Assembly: GCA_039881145.1 (NCBI GenBank) | Contig: JAYKKI010000037.1 | Span: 17,549,001-17,613,000, forward strand | Direction of reading: 5' to 3' | DNA length: 64,000 nucleotides | From: Druceiella hillmani | Taxonomy: Eukaryota > Arthropoda > Insecta > Lepidoptera > Hepialidae | Shown: positions 35,985 through 49,345 of the stretch, in pieces | Numbering within the stretch: position 1 is the stretch's first letter | Layout of the letters: every line of letters starts with the position of its first letter | The notes under the pieces: model-generated | Seen by the model: only the letters and a program-made list of their open reading frames with translations | The model's database searches: none | What the model was told of the DNA's origin: nothing | Translations under genes and position numbers: made by a program

Positions 35985-38900
35985 CTTTATTCAGTCGCCT
36001 TAATTTATATACTTAATATTGTTTGTTTATTGTGTTATGTCTAAGAATAATTCTTCCCTAATCACACGATGAATGTATGATTTTGGGAGAAACTTAGGAA
36101 TGTACAAGTTTTGAGATAGTTACGGTCACTAAATCACTAGTCAAGGTGACGATTTTTTTATAATCGGTAATATTATTTCGACGCGCAACATATTTTTGAA
36201 TACGTCGTGTTTAATGTTTATTCTATTATGTCAAATTAAAAAAAAATTTAAAATAGTTAAGTACAATTGTTCCCATATTTTCACGATCTATCTTGGAAAT
36301 ATAAATATAAAAAGAGGAGAAAGGTTATCGGCGGGGAAAACCCTTTTCACACCAGAATGGACAGAATTTATGTGCATCCCGGAAATACTAAGTGTTCGAA
36401 AATATTAGAAACATTTCTGTTATATCTGATCATCACTCATTGAATGTAGGAAATATTTTCAAAAATAATTTTTGAAATTCACGAAATAACTACTTTGGAT
36501 ACGGATTGTGACCATATTTTAAACCTCTACATTTCAAATTTGCCATATGTGATATATAGCTGGGTAGATTTATCAGTTATATGTCAAAGATTACGGTATC
36601 ATCTTTTAATATTATTTGTGCACCAAAATAATAATTTATGTTACAATATGATATATTTAAGTTCGTCCGAGCAACGTAGGTTCAAATAAGATTTTTAAAC
36701 TTTAGAATAAGATTTTCTGCGTGACTTAAGCATATTTATAAATTATAAGACTTATCGAATACATTCCTGCTATGTTGAATGTAAAGCACTGATTAGAGTT
36801 GTTCTATGCGATCCCACATTTTTGTATGTAGAGACTACATATTTACAAAAAACAACATAAGGAAATCTCATTTCTTAATAATAACGATACTGTTAATAAA
36901 ACGACATCCATTCAAACAAAATTGTTTCTTTCTTTGCTCAATCTCAAATTTCAAAGACGCTCGTATATTTTAATGACCGGCTCTATTATCGCTTTTCGTT
37001 GTTCTTATATTTGATTCAGTCTTAGTGTTTTATCTCCCTCTTATTTTTTAATGTATTTTAACTACCTTACTATTTTTTTGTTTATTTCGAACATTTTCTT
37101 ATTTAATTGTCATAGAAAATATTTATTTATTATTATATTACATAGAATTTCACATAATAAATGCATATTACTTAATAGTGAACATATTTTTAATAAGCAA
37201 AATTGATATCATTGCAAGACTAACAATTTCATTTTACTATTTCAATACATAGTTTACAAATAATACTTTTGGAGAGTTATTCCTTAATTCATCATCATAT
37301 CATATTAGTCATCGTATCCAAAGTACCTGGCAAAATAACTGATAAAATGATTACCGCATAATAAAAAAGATAATTTTTTTGCCACGATTGAATTTCAATA
37401 ACTATCTAGGGAGTGATTGAAATAAATTTGATATTAGGGAATGTATTTATTTTCAGGGACGTTTGCTTTCCGGAATAAAATTAATTACCTAGTTTATTCA
37501 AATATTTGTACTCGGAGGCAAATAAATCTTATAAGTGAACCGGTCTCTGGTATACATTGCTGTGCAGGGAGGTTATTGACAAGATTTGATATATTTACGA
37601 CGTAGCGGCTCTGTTTCGTAGTTCCGTCGTAGCACGTAATATCACAGTGCGTGGAATAAATTCAAATAGCTGTTCCTCTGCGAGGCAGATTTTTAGGTAA
37701 ATTTATATTTCTCAGATCGTTGAATAAGACTGTGGAAGCAACCAGGATGAGGAAACATCATTTGTAGTGAAGCAAAATAGGTTTTATGACGATACTTAAT
37801 TATTTCTGACTGTTTTATATGTGCCAAGCAAAAACAGATAAATTTCACATGAGGTTCATATAGCGATGAAGGCAGATTTCTTCATTTATTTTAGTTAGTT
37901 TCTTATTATAACGGTATCGGCAGAAATCAACATCATTGACCGACTGGTAATTTTCTGCCAGTGATTTCTGGGAAAAACCTGTAAATGTACCATCTAATCT
38001 AAGAATAACGCCTATTCAGGAATTACGCAATCCAACAATTAGATTTTTAATGATATAAAGACTCTAAGATATAAGGACTCTAAACGATTAAAGCCTGATT
38101 TACCCTGAGGTAATGTTTTGAAGGTTTTAGGATAATTTAATTGATTCATCCACTCTTGATAAATTCAATAATAAAAGTTGAATCAGCTGTGCTCAATGGC
38201 GTTTTTTTTCAGACTGGCATTGAAAGGCTTTAATGTTATACTGAAGCAGTTTAATTTGAAATAGCTTTGGTACACTTTTCTAACTGAATTAAAACCTTCT
38301 TTGACTTTTAATCGCTTTGAATTTTTAATCGCTCAGAATTATTTGTGTCTATATAAGAGTAATTGCACATGACGTCCGTTAAAATTGTTATTTTTATAAT
38401 AAAAATCTTAAGTTGTGCTTTAATTCGGATTTTGTTGTTGTGAAAAATATATTTGACAATTAAATGAAACTACGTGATGTAGTATTATTTCTAATTTCTA
38501 TAAGTTTTCTACCACGACCTAGGTTTCGTTAGATTACAATATCTTCGGGTGGGCTATTGGCAAAGATAATCTTTGATAAAAAATATATATTTAAAATAAA
38601 ACACACAAGAATCTCTTATAAGAAATTTCAGTTACTAAGTCTTGTTTTTATTTTAAAAAGTTTTAGACCATATAGACATGGATATTCCTTACAAGAAATA
38701 TAGAACGTTGAATTTTCTATAATTTAATGAAATTTTTTAAACCAGTATGTATTGTAGGAATTCTGACAGTAGTAATGGAAATGAATTTGAACCACTTCTA
38801 CATGAATTAAAAAAAATATCGAAAAGATTTTACTGTCGTGCCCATTTAGATATGTATCTACTCTTAATAGTCACTCCGTAGATTAAAGTACATCGAAATA

Positions 38901-39228
38901 CCAAAATTCCACATTTAAGAATATACATTGTTATTTTGATTGAGTAATAGTTAATATGCCTGCACTTATATACTAATCATAAAATTGCTTCTGTGGTTAT
39001 TAATGACATGATTGACGAAATAATAAATTTTCTACTAAATACGTACACACGTATAATAGATTACTTATTATTCAAACTTTATAAATGCAGATGGTGTCAC
39101 CAGGTATCATAAAAAGTACATTTTCATTGCATATAATTATTTTACGCTTTTTGGAGGATCACATTAATATTTTTCTATCTTTAGTTGGCCGCTCACTGCG
39201 TAGTAAATACAACGGTAAAGATGTATGC
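35981..39228. other. AT-rich non-coding stretch, nothing recognised
   Basis: Two 64-70-codon open frames at 36.2-36.7 kb have no family motif. A GC-richer piece at 37560-37700 contains a GTAAAT that could be a splice donor, but has no open frame or partner site that I can defend. Confidence 0.55.
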
Positions 39229-39272
39229 ACACAAAGCGGCGGCCGAGGGGCCAAAACCTGAGCCGCCTAGTT
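39229..39272. other. Small GC island with GGCGG/CCGCC hairpin
   Basis: AAAGCGGCGGCCGAGGGGCC and then CCTGAGCCGCC, in otherwise AT-rich DNA. GGCGG and CCGCC can pair around a 20-nt loop. It might be part of a decayed repeat or a protein-binding site. No coding frame is evident. Confidence 0.4.
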
Positions 39273-39824
39273 TACTTAAGCTTTTCAATTATCAATTTTT
39301 TGCGCAGAATAGAAAATAATTCTCTGATTATTACTGATTGTTATTTTCATAGGATATTTGGCTTGCATGCTGGTTTGAAATACGTTTTATCGTAATTTGG
39401 CCACTCGTTGTATCGGTTTTAAACTTTATTACATGCGTTTCAAAATATTCTACGCAGTATGTATAAGGAGAAACATTTAATACAGGTATAAGTATACAAT
39501 CTTATAAAGTTATTCGTCGTTTGACAAGGGATATTTTTACGCTGCTTTTTACGACTTTATTTTGACGGCTCAATAAGCAGATCTCACGATATATTATGAT
39601 TTTTCACATTTATATTTACATGTTATAACTGCAATTTTGTCACTATCTATAAGACACTAGTCCATTATCAGGGTTTACGATAAAAGTTTGAAGTTGAGGG
39701 AGAAAGTTTCAAAATTTAGAAGGGTTGAATACAAAATAGCACAATTTTTTCCAAGAAAGAAATGAAAAAAAATTACTCGTCACTTCTAAGGTATCAATTT
39801 GTTCTACATTTTCAGAAAGTACTG
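39273..39824. other. AT-rich non-coding stretch, nothing recognised
   Basis: No features seen. Confidence 0.6.
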
Positions 39825-40285
39825 GTTTCTTGGGTTTTGTTCCTCAAAATTAAAAAAGAGGGAACCCTAAAATATTTATCATTGTTCACCCATCCGCCAG
39901 ATCATCTATCCAAAATTCTTATACTCGGAAACGGATTGAGATATCTACTGCCATCTATAGCTTTACATTGCTGTAAAAGTCTTAAGATTATTGTTGCACG
40001 TGAAGCAAGATATGGTCCTTTAAATTATATTATTTTATTTATGTATAGCTTATACTTACTCAGTGATTATCAAAACTTATGGAGTACTTCTAATTGACCT
40101 ACAATCTTGAATGGAGGCATAATAAGGAAGCTCATAACAAAGGGAAAGGCAAAACAGCGAAAAATTAATTATTTCTGATTATATGTGGGATTACGGATTT
40201 TTATACGCTTGTGGAATTTATAGTAGTGGAAATAAAATAGACCCTAAATTTTTTATAAGTGCGTAATGTGTACGGAACCCTCATA
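39825..40285 (+). repeat. Old copy of the GGAACCC-type dispersed repeat
   Basis: Recognisable phrases appear in the order I recall from lepidopteran copies: TTCCTCAAAATTAAAAAAGA then GGGAACCCTAAA, CCATCCGCCAGATC (decayed CCGTCTGTC run), ACTCGGAAACGGATTGAGAT, TTGCTGTAAAAGTCTTAAG, GCAAGATATGGTCCTTTA, TTATGGAGTACTTC..TTGACCTACAATCTTGAA, and last TGTACGGAACCCTCA at about 40270. The 111-codon open frame starting at 39762 lies mostly within this repeat and is therefore not a gene. The copy is divergent, so it is old. Confidence 0.65.
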
Positions 40286-43200
40286 TTTATTGTTTTACCT
40301 GTACTTAAAATTATTGAAATTCACTTTACCATTCCTGAGGTGAGTCAGAATAGGATTCTGTAATGATTTTCGATATGTTTCGATAGTTAGACAAATTAAG
40401 AAATGAGGATAAATTGAAGATATTTACTCTCCAAAACAATTAGTTAATTAAACAAAGAGAATGTTCTTTTAAAGTTGAAGATGGCTGGAAAATATTTATT
40501 TATTCTACTGATCATATCTCCGCATCCAACTATTATTTTCATCTATCATTATTTTCATCTATCATATACATTTATCATCTATAAACCTGCCATAAATAAA
40601 AAAAAATTAATTTTCTAAACTGAAAATCGGACTGGTTACATGATAGCTTATTCTTTCATAAATAATAAACAACTTTTATAGAAATAATTCAATAATATAA
40701 TGCTAATGGCATTATTCAATGAGATTTTAATTACACTGAGATGATTTAAAATTAATAGCATTTCTTAATTAAACAAATATTTAATACACACTTTTCAACA
40801 TGAAAATACTGACGCAATGTTAACTACAAAATGGCATGAAATGGACGACATGCCGAAATGGCCAACCCAATATTCCGTAATGAACTATCAAGGCAAACAA
40901 ACTATACATGCAAACCTTTCAAGTGAATGAAGTAGTAATAAACCTGTTAAGTATGAGCAGAACTCGTAATACAAGAATTTTAAACATGTAAATATTTAAG
41001 TATTTGTGGTTTTTATGTTAAATTATTTACAAATATGTGTGTTATTCGTTATAAATATGTGTCACCTGCTAAGTATTTTACAGGCAAATAAATAACATGA
41101 ATTTTTCAAAGACACTTCATTAAATTCACATAATTTTTCCCTATTTAAATATTTAGCTCTTCTTAATATTTGTTTGTAGTTATTTGTGATTACTTTCCTG
41201 TATAAAATGTCGCTCTGCTTCCAAAAATTCAAATTTATTATTTTCATACCCGTTTTTAAATTTATATTTATTAATCTGAATATTAATCTCACCAATTTAA
41301 TCAAATTATAAATATTAACAACTTTTTTATACATAATAATAACTTTTGTTTTCTCAAATTTTAAACAAATTGAGAAAACAAAGTAAACTTATATCGAATG
41401 TATACAACTTTGAAAAATGTTATGTGCCGAAGACGATTTACAACCATGTCTACTCTCGTGCGTCTGTAGGCCCTCTCGTGTCACTCTACACTTCACATCT
41501 ACCCCGGCTCATTTCTCTTCTTTATGGCGTGATTTAGATATACGGAGCGCCATCTATTGATATAGTGCACACGAGACTATAGATTTATTTAATTGCTATC
41601 TGTCTAGTAGCTAGGTATTTCTTTGTTTTTGTTATTCTAACGAAATATAAATTAATATTCGGAAATATTCTATATTCATATCTTCCAAGGGAATGAATTA
41701 ATTGCGAAAAGTGAAGTAAATATTTCTTTGAATAAACTTCTCTGTTTTGTTTTCAAAAACCTCATTTTAATTAAATCAGTAATTTTTATGAGATGTATAT
41801 TATAAAAAATACAAAGAAACAAACGGACAAAAAACTATATTTTCTATATTTTTGTGTTTTATTACTTTTATTATGTCCCCCTAAACCATTCTTTGAGAAA
41901 TATATTCAATGTACAGACAGGTTAATTCTACAGATTTTTTTATGTATAGAGTAACTAGATATTGATAGTAGAGAGGGACGGGATAAGACAACATAGAAGA
42001 TGAAGGGGTAAAGTGATGGTAAAGTCGTAACATACAAGCTAGTATATTTTTAAGTTTAAATATTAGTATGGCTATTGGAACATTTTATAGAAGAAATTAA
42101 ATTAAACTCAGGCATCATATAGAAAACTACTAAGTTAATAATGATGAAACAACTGTAGAATAATTAATCTTTCGTATGAGATATAATACTTTCACGAAAT
42201 TTTATGTTTCTTATATAATTACATTTTCCATTTAGACTCTCGGAATAAATAATGACAAAGTTGCCGAAGCTTATGACTTTATTAATTTAGTTAAATATGC
42301 TTCAAAAGTTCTTTCAGGATGTTTACTTAATAAATATACATACATAATGTTATATTAATACCATCCATTGTAGTAAGTCTTTATCCTAATAGGATAATAA
42401 TTTCTTTCCATAAATAATTGTAATTGTAAACTGACAATTGGTTTTGAACCTCTGAGTCAGGTTCCTCCAAGAGTTTGACTGTAAGTCAAGAGTATTCATA
42501 GAAAATGTTAAATTATTTAAAATGGTATGTTCTTTACAACGACTCTGAGTTCTTGTTAAAATTAGGATAAGACAAACTGCCAACATTTTGAATATAATGA
42601 AAATAACAATTACATATTTCCCATCACACGACCCTTAAAATTTGGAATTTCCAATACATTGCAGACGTCAAGAAGTATTATTGCAAATATTGATCCTAGT
42701 TAGAGTCATATAGTGCACTAATACTGACAACAATAACTGAGTTATTACTGATGTAAAACTTACTGAAATGTTTTTTATGCACTTAAAAATTATTCGTAAA
42801 TATTTTGATTGAATCTTATCTTTCCATTTTGGGATAACTTGTTAATAGGTTGAATTAATTTCAAGAAGATTTGGCTTGATTTCATATTATTCGATCAGTA
42901 GTTAATTTAGGCTTGCACTTATTTGTTTTCCAATAACTTGTTAGTGCTTTAAATTGTTTAGTTATGCACATTGGTCAAAATAATGTTAGTTCGTTTGGAT
43001 GAATCTGGACTAGTCTCTTTTACTTAGTTTTAAATTCACGAAAATATAATCATACCGGGCATGGTTGGAATGTTGTTCCAACTCAGAAAATACCTAATTT
43101 TTCTGCTACTTAAGTTAAAAACGAAAAAAGAGAAATTGTGTTTCAGGATTTGGTAAAAAATTCAATTTTTCCTAACTTATAGTGTGCCAATATAATTAAC

Positions 43201-43870
43201 CCATAATTAAAAATAAGCCGAAGGAATAGTAGAACAAAATACAACTAATGTAGAACATAACTAGCTCAAAAATTTATGAATGCACCTTGCAACCATACAT
43301 TTAAGTCATAAGCAAAGGAACTATATAATGCAAGAACTTAAAGTATATATTACTATTTTGAATCTTCCTTTTAACTGATGCTGGAGATAAAAATATTTCC
43401 GAACTTTTCAAAACAAAAATAATATAAATGGTAAACTTTCGTACATTATCCATATTATGTACTAATTATATAATGAAATTCAAATGTACACGGTATAATA
43501 AAGATATCATATGCAAACAGGAAGAGGAAAGTTAAATCAACAAACGGGGAACGCCGCCCGCCGATTAGCGAGAAGGAGTTTACAAACATTTGCATACTGT
43601 TATTCCATTTTTCCGCGTGGGGTATGAGTAATTTTAAAGCCTTTCGTAAACATTTTCCATTTTACTAAATTCACCGCCGCACTCTAATTTATTATATGTA
43701 CTTTAGGATAACCTGATAATCCAGTGCTACTTATGCTGCGATTCTATCCTCTTACTTTTAATGTTGACTGTCCTTGCTATTAATCCCTACACAGAAAGTT
43801 TTTATGGTATTGCGTAAAATAAATAGCTTTTTTTATTAAAGGAGTGTGCTTACAAATAAATAATCTTCAA
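40286..43870. other. AT-rich non-coding stretch with small repeats
   Basis: An 18-bp duplication (ATTATTTTCATCTATC) lies at about 40532-40567. A less AT-rich piece at 41430-41600 ends in GGAGCGCCATCTATTGA, listed separately. The block at 43540-43690 (ACGCCGCCCGCCGATTAGCG, then ATTTGCATACTG) is also GC-richer and unrecognised. No gene supported. Confidence 0.55.
41547..41555 (-). promoter_or_regulatory. Insulator (CTCF)-like motif, candidate
   Basis: GCGCCATCT, read on the minus strand as AGATGGCGC, agrees with the Drosophila CTCF core as I remember it (AG-R-K-GGCGC). A 9-bp match is weak evidence alone. The same phrase also travels within insect repeats. Confidence 0.25.
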
Positions 43871-43881
43871 ATATACGTGTG

Positions 43882-43973
<92 letters not shown>

Positions 43974-43984
43974 CACACGTATAT
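43871..43984. repeat. 114-bp palindrome with (AT)n interior
   Basis: ATATACGTGTGTATAAT at 43871-43887 is the exact reverse complement of ATTATACACACGTATAT at 43968-43984. Between them is (AT)n with one CA step at about 43919-43922. The whole 114 bp is nearly one palindrome whose outer 17 bp on each side are not simple AT. Confidence 0.92.
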
Positions 43985-46046
43985 ATACACATATATATTC
44001 ACTCTCATAGATTTTTCGAAAATTGTCTTTAAAACAACAAATGCACGTATTAGTATTTGAAAACTCCTTTACCAAAAAATATAATTTATGCAAAGTAGAA
44101 TTGTTCCTAACTGAATGATTTAATCAAAGATATCAACTTCCTGGTCGTTTTCATTTTCGTATTTTATAAATTATTCAAGATCGAAATAGGACGTAGAATG
44201 AGAACATATTTTTGATGGCGCTTTTTATAAAAATATGTTGGTAAGAGTCTAATAAAATATCAGGCCCAATATATTCTACTTTTACTGAATAAAACCAAAT
44301 TTCAGATGAAAACTTGACTTAAAATTTACCACGAACAAATGATTTCCATAGATTTAAGATTTAGTTAATTAACGCTTATAAAGTGATAACTCAGTGCCCG
44401 AATTTAATAAGTGATGAATAATTTTAAGAATGTCACATTGATTATGTTTGGGGTTTAAACTATGATATGTTATCAGTATTTTTAAAATGCAAACATTAGT
44501 AATTGAGAAAATCTTCAGAATAATTCAATTAACCATATGAACTAGGCCACAAGCAGAAAAAATAATTAATAAAAATAATTAAATAATTTGTTCGGTTGTT
44601 TTCAAGATTTAACACAAAAACCATCTAGTTGGCACACAATTTTCACGTCCAGGATATAAGTAATAATGATTTAAAAAATTAAATCACGGAGTGCTGGCTG
44701 CATGTTTTCATTTAACCCAATTTAGTTTAGCGTTATATATTATCGACATTTTATTACAATATATTATGTTAATAGAATATCAAAATAATACTTAATGATT
44801 TGATTTGTGTAGAACAATAAAGACTATAAAAAGTTTCAGGTTTTATTTGGCCAATTATAATAATTTTTTCTTGGTATTAATATTATTATAATTTCAACAT
44901 TGACGGTCACAGTTCTATAGTTCGACTGAAGCACAGAACAAGTGATAAATAAGCATATAAAATTAACATTACTGTAAATTATTAAGATAAAATGCAGTTA
45001 CTAAGACTAAGTCTATTTTTCCAGGTAAACCCGGGGCGGGCTGCCAGTGTACACAATTTTTTAATTGAAATATCAGTCTGGGGTTACGTTTTATACACCA
45101 TACATACCCACCAGCTTTTTAATTTATATCTGGTTTTTCTTCGTGCATGTCTGTTTGTCTACGATACGTTTCGAATATGAATAGATTGATAACATTCATA
45201 GGAATAAAAGTAGTATTTGTGCTTTATTTTATCTTGATATCTTAAAGAGATTCGGAATTAAGAACAAGAAATAGGGAAGAATAAGAGATCCAAATTAAGG
45301 ACATGAAATTAAGGAACGAAAGGCAGGGAAATGTAATACGCTCAACGGGTGGCTTGTAACAATAGTGGCCTTAGTTAGCAACGAACTATATTTTATTCAT
45401 AATCATAATATCGGAATTTAATTCTATATTTTTCCGTGGCGCTAGCATAGCTACAATAATAGCTTTAAATTGACAAAGAATAGAATAAAACTGTTTCGAT
45501 ATGTTTTAGTAAGTTTTCGACAGTCGATGAGATGGTAGTGTAATAATACATATAAGTGAATTTATGAAATTTTCCCTTGTAAATTGAGAATACTTAAGTT
45601 AATTCATGTATATTTCTCTTTTCTCTTTATACTTAGATAGTCATTAGTAGTTATATAGGAGTTTAAAATACACGTTTGGAGGATGAAATTTGTTATTTAA
45701 ATTTTCGCAGTCAAGTGAAAGAAAAATATATTGATATGCTGTGATGATACAAACTATATTTTGATCTTCAGTTTATTCAGTAGATTTTCAGTACGCTAGT
45801 AAATAAAAAAATAACTCCTCACAAACGTAGTGGTGGGTATTATTTGGTATAAATTAACCATGAACGGGTTAAAATTAGACTTAATTTTACCTTTATTTCC
45901 ATTCGGATGACTTGTTGTTGCATCTGAGCAAATACATACATACTCATATAAATATATTAAAATAATGATTTAATAGTAAAAGTACCACCGGAAGACATTA
46001 CCGCGCACATTGAAGTTTCACTTCATTATGCGAAAAGAAGGTTCCT
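43985..46046. other. AT-rich non-coding stretch, nothing recognised
   Basis: A purine-rich strand runs at about 45240-45335 (AAGAACAAGAAATAGGGAAG and on, with repeated GGAATTAAG/AAATTAAGGA). A 62-codon open frame at 44992 has no supported function. Confidence 0.55.
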
Positions 46047-46059
46047 TTGATTTTTTACA

Positions 46060-46140
46060 GGGAACTCTGTCTTACATGGTCGGTATGCGACCGGAACGCT
46101 CTAACCACGAGCGACCCCGAAAGTGTGAGTACTGCGGTCG
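46060..46140 (-). other. tRNA-like patch (candidate SINE fragment)
   Basis: On the minus strand GGTCGCTCGTGGTTAGAGCG (plus 46099-46118 region) closely resembles the 5' half of a tRNA with an A box. It is followed by TTCCGGTCGCATACCGACC, which forms a perfect 5-bp hairpin (plus 46078-46092) where an anticodon arm would sit. No B box was found at the right distance, so this is not an intact tRNA gene. On the plus strand the same DNA has TTTTTTACAG followed by a 60-codon open frame, an alternative exon reading that I find weaker. Confidence 0.35.
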
Positions 46141-46499
46141 CTAGCCATTCAGTCTCTCGCTGGCCGAGCACCACGCCGCATATGTCTATCAATAGAGGAC
46201 AGATGCGGAATCACCTAAAGCAAAATTGAAATTATATCCGGTGGTGATGTCATAAGTTATGAGTCACCGCGTATGAGTGTGTGGACAAAAATCTATTCCG
46301 AAAAAATTTTAAACGCTTATAAATTTGCAACAAATTATGATGCAGTTCTATATAACATGTCATTGGATAGGGCCTAAAGTATTGAATCTTGAGATAGAAA
46401 CAAATTATAAACATTTTATTACCTTTGGAAATTACGAGCCGCTGAAGTTTGGTAAGCAGCAATGGTGGGCACAAAATCAAAGAATGTGAAGCGGGAAGC

Positions 46500-46800
46500 C
46501 TCCAAAATTCATTTAAACAAAGTTAACGGAGGAGGATGAGGTTAACGAAAACTCAGTCAATTTGGCCTCCGAAATTGGTATCTACGATGAAAATTTAGAG
46601 CCACGCCCCAAGTGAAGTAACGTCACTTTCGACTCGTATAACAATAGTGAATACTGAACGAATCATTTCATTTCGAACGTTTCTGAATAGGAAGCCGACT
46701 ACAACTTATGGCTACTTTCATGCAGAACGACAACTCTTCACGAAAGATCCGCAATAGATCTTACCTACTGCGGATTGTGCACGATCGATATGAATACCGC
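46500..46800. promoter_or_regulatory. GC-richer block with Sp/KLF-like and CRE-like motifs, candidate
   Basis: CCACGCCCC at 46601-46609 resembles an Sp/KLF site. TAACGTCA at 46618-46625 (TGACGTTA on the other strand) resembles a CRE half-site, flanked by AAGTGA/TCACTT. The block is less AT-rich than its neighbours for about 300 bp but has no recognisable open frame. Function is inferred only from short motifs. Confidence 0.2.
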
Positions 46801-49180
46801 AATAATGGCATATGTTAATTACTTTAGTTACCATAGACCGATAGTGTATAACTTAACAATATAAGGAGAAATAAATAAATCGAATAATGCAAAATATGTT
46901 TTGTTTATTGTCATAAAATAAAATTGTGTCATGAAATTCCCCCATGTGTAAAGAGAAGAGGTCGCTAAAAAAAATCCGGCACGACCGTTCCTGCTCACGC
47001 CCTGCTAAAGCTGGCTCACAAACAGAGAATTAGACATGTAAAAGTATTTATTTTGCTGAAATTTCAGTTCTTTTATTTAGTATGCTATAAAATGACTGAA
47101 TTAAAAAATATATACATATGTATAAATCTACACATGTATAAATCTCTATACTACATATGTATAAATCGATAGATACGTAATTTCTATATTTATACGTATC
47201 TGAAACCTATGCCAGTTGGTGTCTTATCTACATGAGGATGTAAGAGTGTTTTACAAGTAAAACGTACTCATTGCCTAAGTAATTGACCACTGCATAAAGT
47301 TTGTTGACACGTCTTATCATTAGTTTACCTTTTGTACAAGTGTCAAGAAACTTACAAATGTTATTTTGCCATGTTTGAAAAATAATGACCTACTTTGCAC
47401 TTTGGAAGATATATCAGTAAAAAAGTTTTCAAAATTATTTAAAAAAGATTCCAAATAAACTGTGTAATATAATCTGCAAGTATATTTATGTGCACACGAA
47501 AGAAAGGTCTTGCAAGGAAACATTAATAATGGCTAACAAACAGTTTATTGGCAATATGGTTTTGTAAGCGTTGGTTTATTTCACAGTGGTAAAAAATCAA
47601 TGAAAAGAATTGAGAATTACTACCAATAATGAAGGAGACTAAAAAAGTAATTTCATTCAGTTTCTCTACATTTAATTTTTTTTTAAAATTGGAAATTCTC
47701 AATACTGAAAAAACTGCCCTTCAAGCATAAGTTAAAAAGAATTTGATAAGAGAAGAGTAGCTAAGATCACGTGAATGGAACGCCATGAAAAAAAATTAAT
47801 AATGTGTAAGTTTTGAGGCATCCCATTTGTTTATTATTCATCGCACTTTTATTCGCTTATCATGTAATTTGTATTTACATACTTAAATATTATCTGCAGT
47901 AATCCCATGGACTTTTTCAGCATTTCTTTACGCAAATATTTTTTTCGAAATGAAAATTGTCTTGAATGAAATGAAAATTATCGAATATCTATAACCGAAA
48001 ATGGCAATAATTATATATACAGTATGTATTGTTACTAAATAGTACCTCTTCAATCCACTGTGCAATTATTCAAGCGCAATCCGGTCAGTTTATAAACAAA
48101 TAGCGCCAATTGTCAATATGATAACATGTAGCTTAATATAATTTGTCAATGTCACGGTGAATTGTCCTTTCTCTGTTGGAAGAAATCTAAAAAACAAAAG
48201 CGTTCATTTCGTGACTAAATAGCTTAGCATATTTCACTTAAAAATTGCAGTGGTGATAACTAGTAAATTAACGAAATAAAATGAAAAGACGTGTGCTTGA
48301 TTCGATATATTTCGATCGTTTTAAAATTAATTTATGTATTAAGTACGCATTTCATTTCATGACATCCATATTTGTATTAAAAATAATTTTATGCACGCTT
48401 ACTCAATATTTAAAATTCAAATTATTTTGCTTTAGAATGTTTTATGTAGTTCGATTCCAGTACCACTCAGCGTATGCCCTAAGAAATCACTGATACCCAT
48501 TATGTGTGCTCAAAAATCCACTGATACGTGTTAGGCTTAATTCCATTTTAAAAGAAATAACTATCCCGTCAAAAATATATAAAGTTTTAATGAGATTAAA
48601 TAGATGTTTTCGAGTACTCCCATGTTAAATAATAAGTGAACTATGGAGATTTATTTTGAATCGTAATTAACATTAGACTAATATTATTACCAAGAAGTAA
48701 AAAATAATTTATGTGAATGATAAATGAAACAATATCGTATTAATAATTATTCAAATATCGTATTAATTATAGCATTTTTTATAATTTTAGACATTTAGAC
48801 GAATTATGGATTTACAGATTTTCAAATGGTAATTATTTTTATTTAAAAATTGTAAACGACTATGACGTTGAAATTAAACAATTGTTATTTTATCGTTTAT
48901 CCTATTCTTTTTTATAACTTCCTTTTTTGTTTAGCTATATAAATGAAAGGGACTCATAAAAATCAAATTAATTTCGTATGGCCAAGAAGGATATGAAATA
49001 TTGCCTCATTTCTACTTTTAGCGTAATAAAATATATAAGTTAATACATTTTCATGTTAATGACCATAAACAATATTCAAATTTAAGAAAACAATTGCCAT
49101 GATTTAAAAAAAAACAATAGTTGTATCGCAATCTACCCATGATGCATTATTAGGAATTGAAGTGACGCTATTTAGTTAAT
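46801..49180. other. AT-rich non-coding stretch, nothing recognised
   Basis: Short ACATATGTATAAATC repeats occur near 47115-47170. A 27-bp duplication (AATATCGTATTAATTAT-like) lies near 48731-48765. No gene recognised. Confidence 0.6.
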
Positions 49181-49268
49181 ATATATGTATACATATACAT
49201 ATACACACACATAAATGTATGTATGTACATACATTTATGTGTGTGTATATGTATATGTATACATATAT
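49181..49268. repeat. Perfect 88-bp palindrome
   Basis: Arms 49181-49223 and 49226-49268 (43 bp each) are exact reverse complements around a 2-bp centre (TG). Each arm contains an ACACACACATAAATGTATG-type block, so it is not just (AT)n. Pairing stops abruptly at both ends. Confidence 0.95.
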
Positions 49269-49285
49269 TTATATATGTATGTATG

Positions 49286-49339
<54 letters not shown>

Positions 49340-49345
49340 TACATG
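49269..49345. repeat. (AT)n/(TGTA)n microsatellite next to the palindrome
   Basis: TATGTATGTATGTATATG followed by about 40 bp of (AT)n and CACATATACATACATG. Confidence 0.93.

Noticed and set aside
36408..36445. ISDHHS phrase on the plus strand, reminiscent of the LINE endonuclease C-terminal motif
   Set aside because: Only about six residues match. The frame is stopped just upstream and no other endonuclease block was found on either side.
37560..37700. Possible exon ending at GTAAAT
   Set aside because: No acceptor or open frame of useful length, and isolated donor-like sites are common.
39762..40097. 111-codon open frame as a gene
   Set aside because: Most of it lies inside the recognisable GGAACCC-type dispersed repeat, which is non-coding.
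44992..45180. Open frame preceded by a splice-like TTTTTCCAG
   Set aside because: No coherent exon frame, downstream donor or protein similarity supports an exon.
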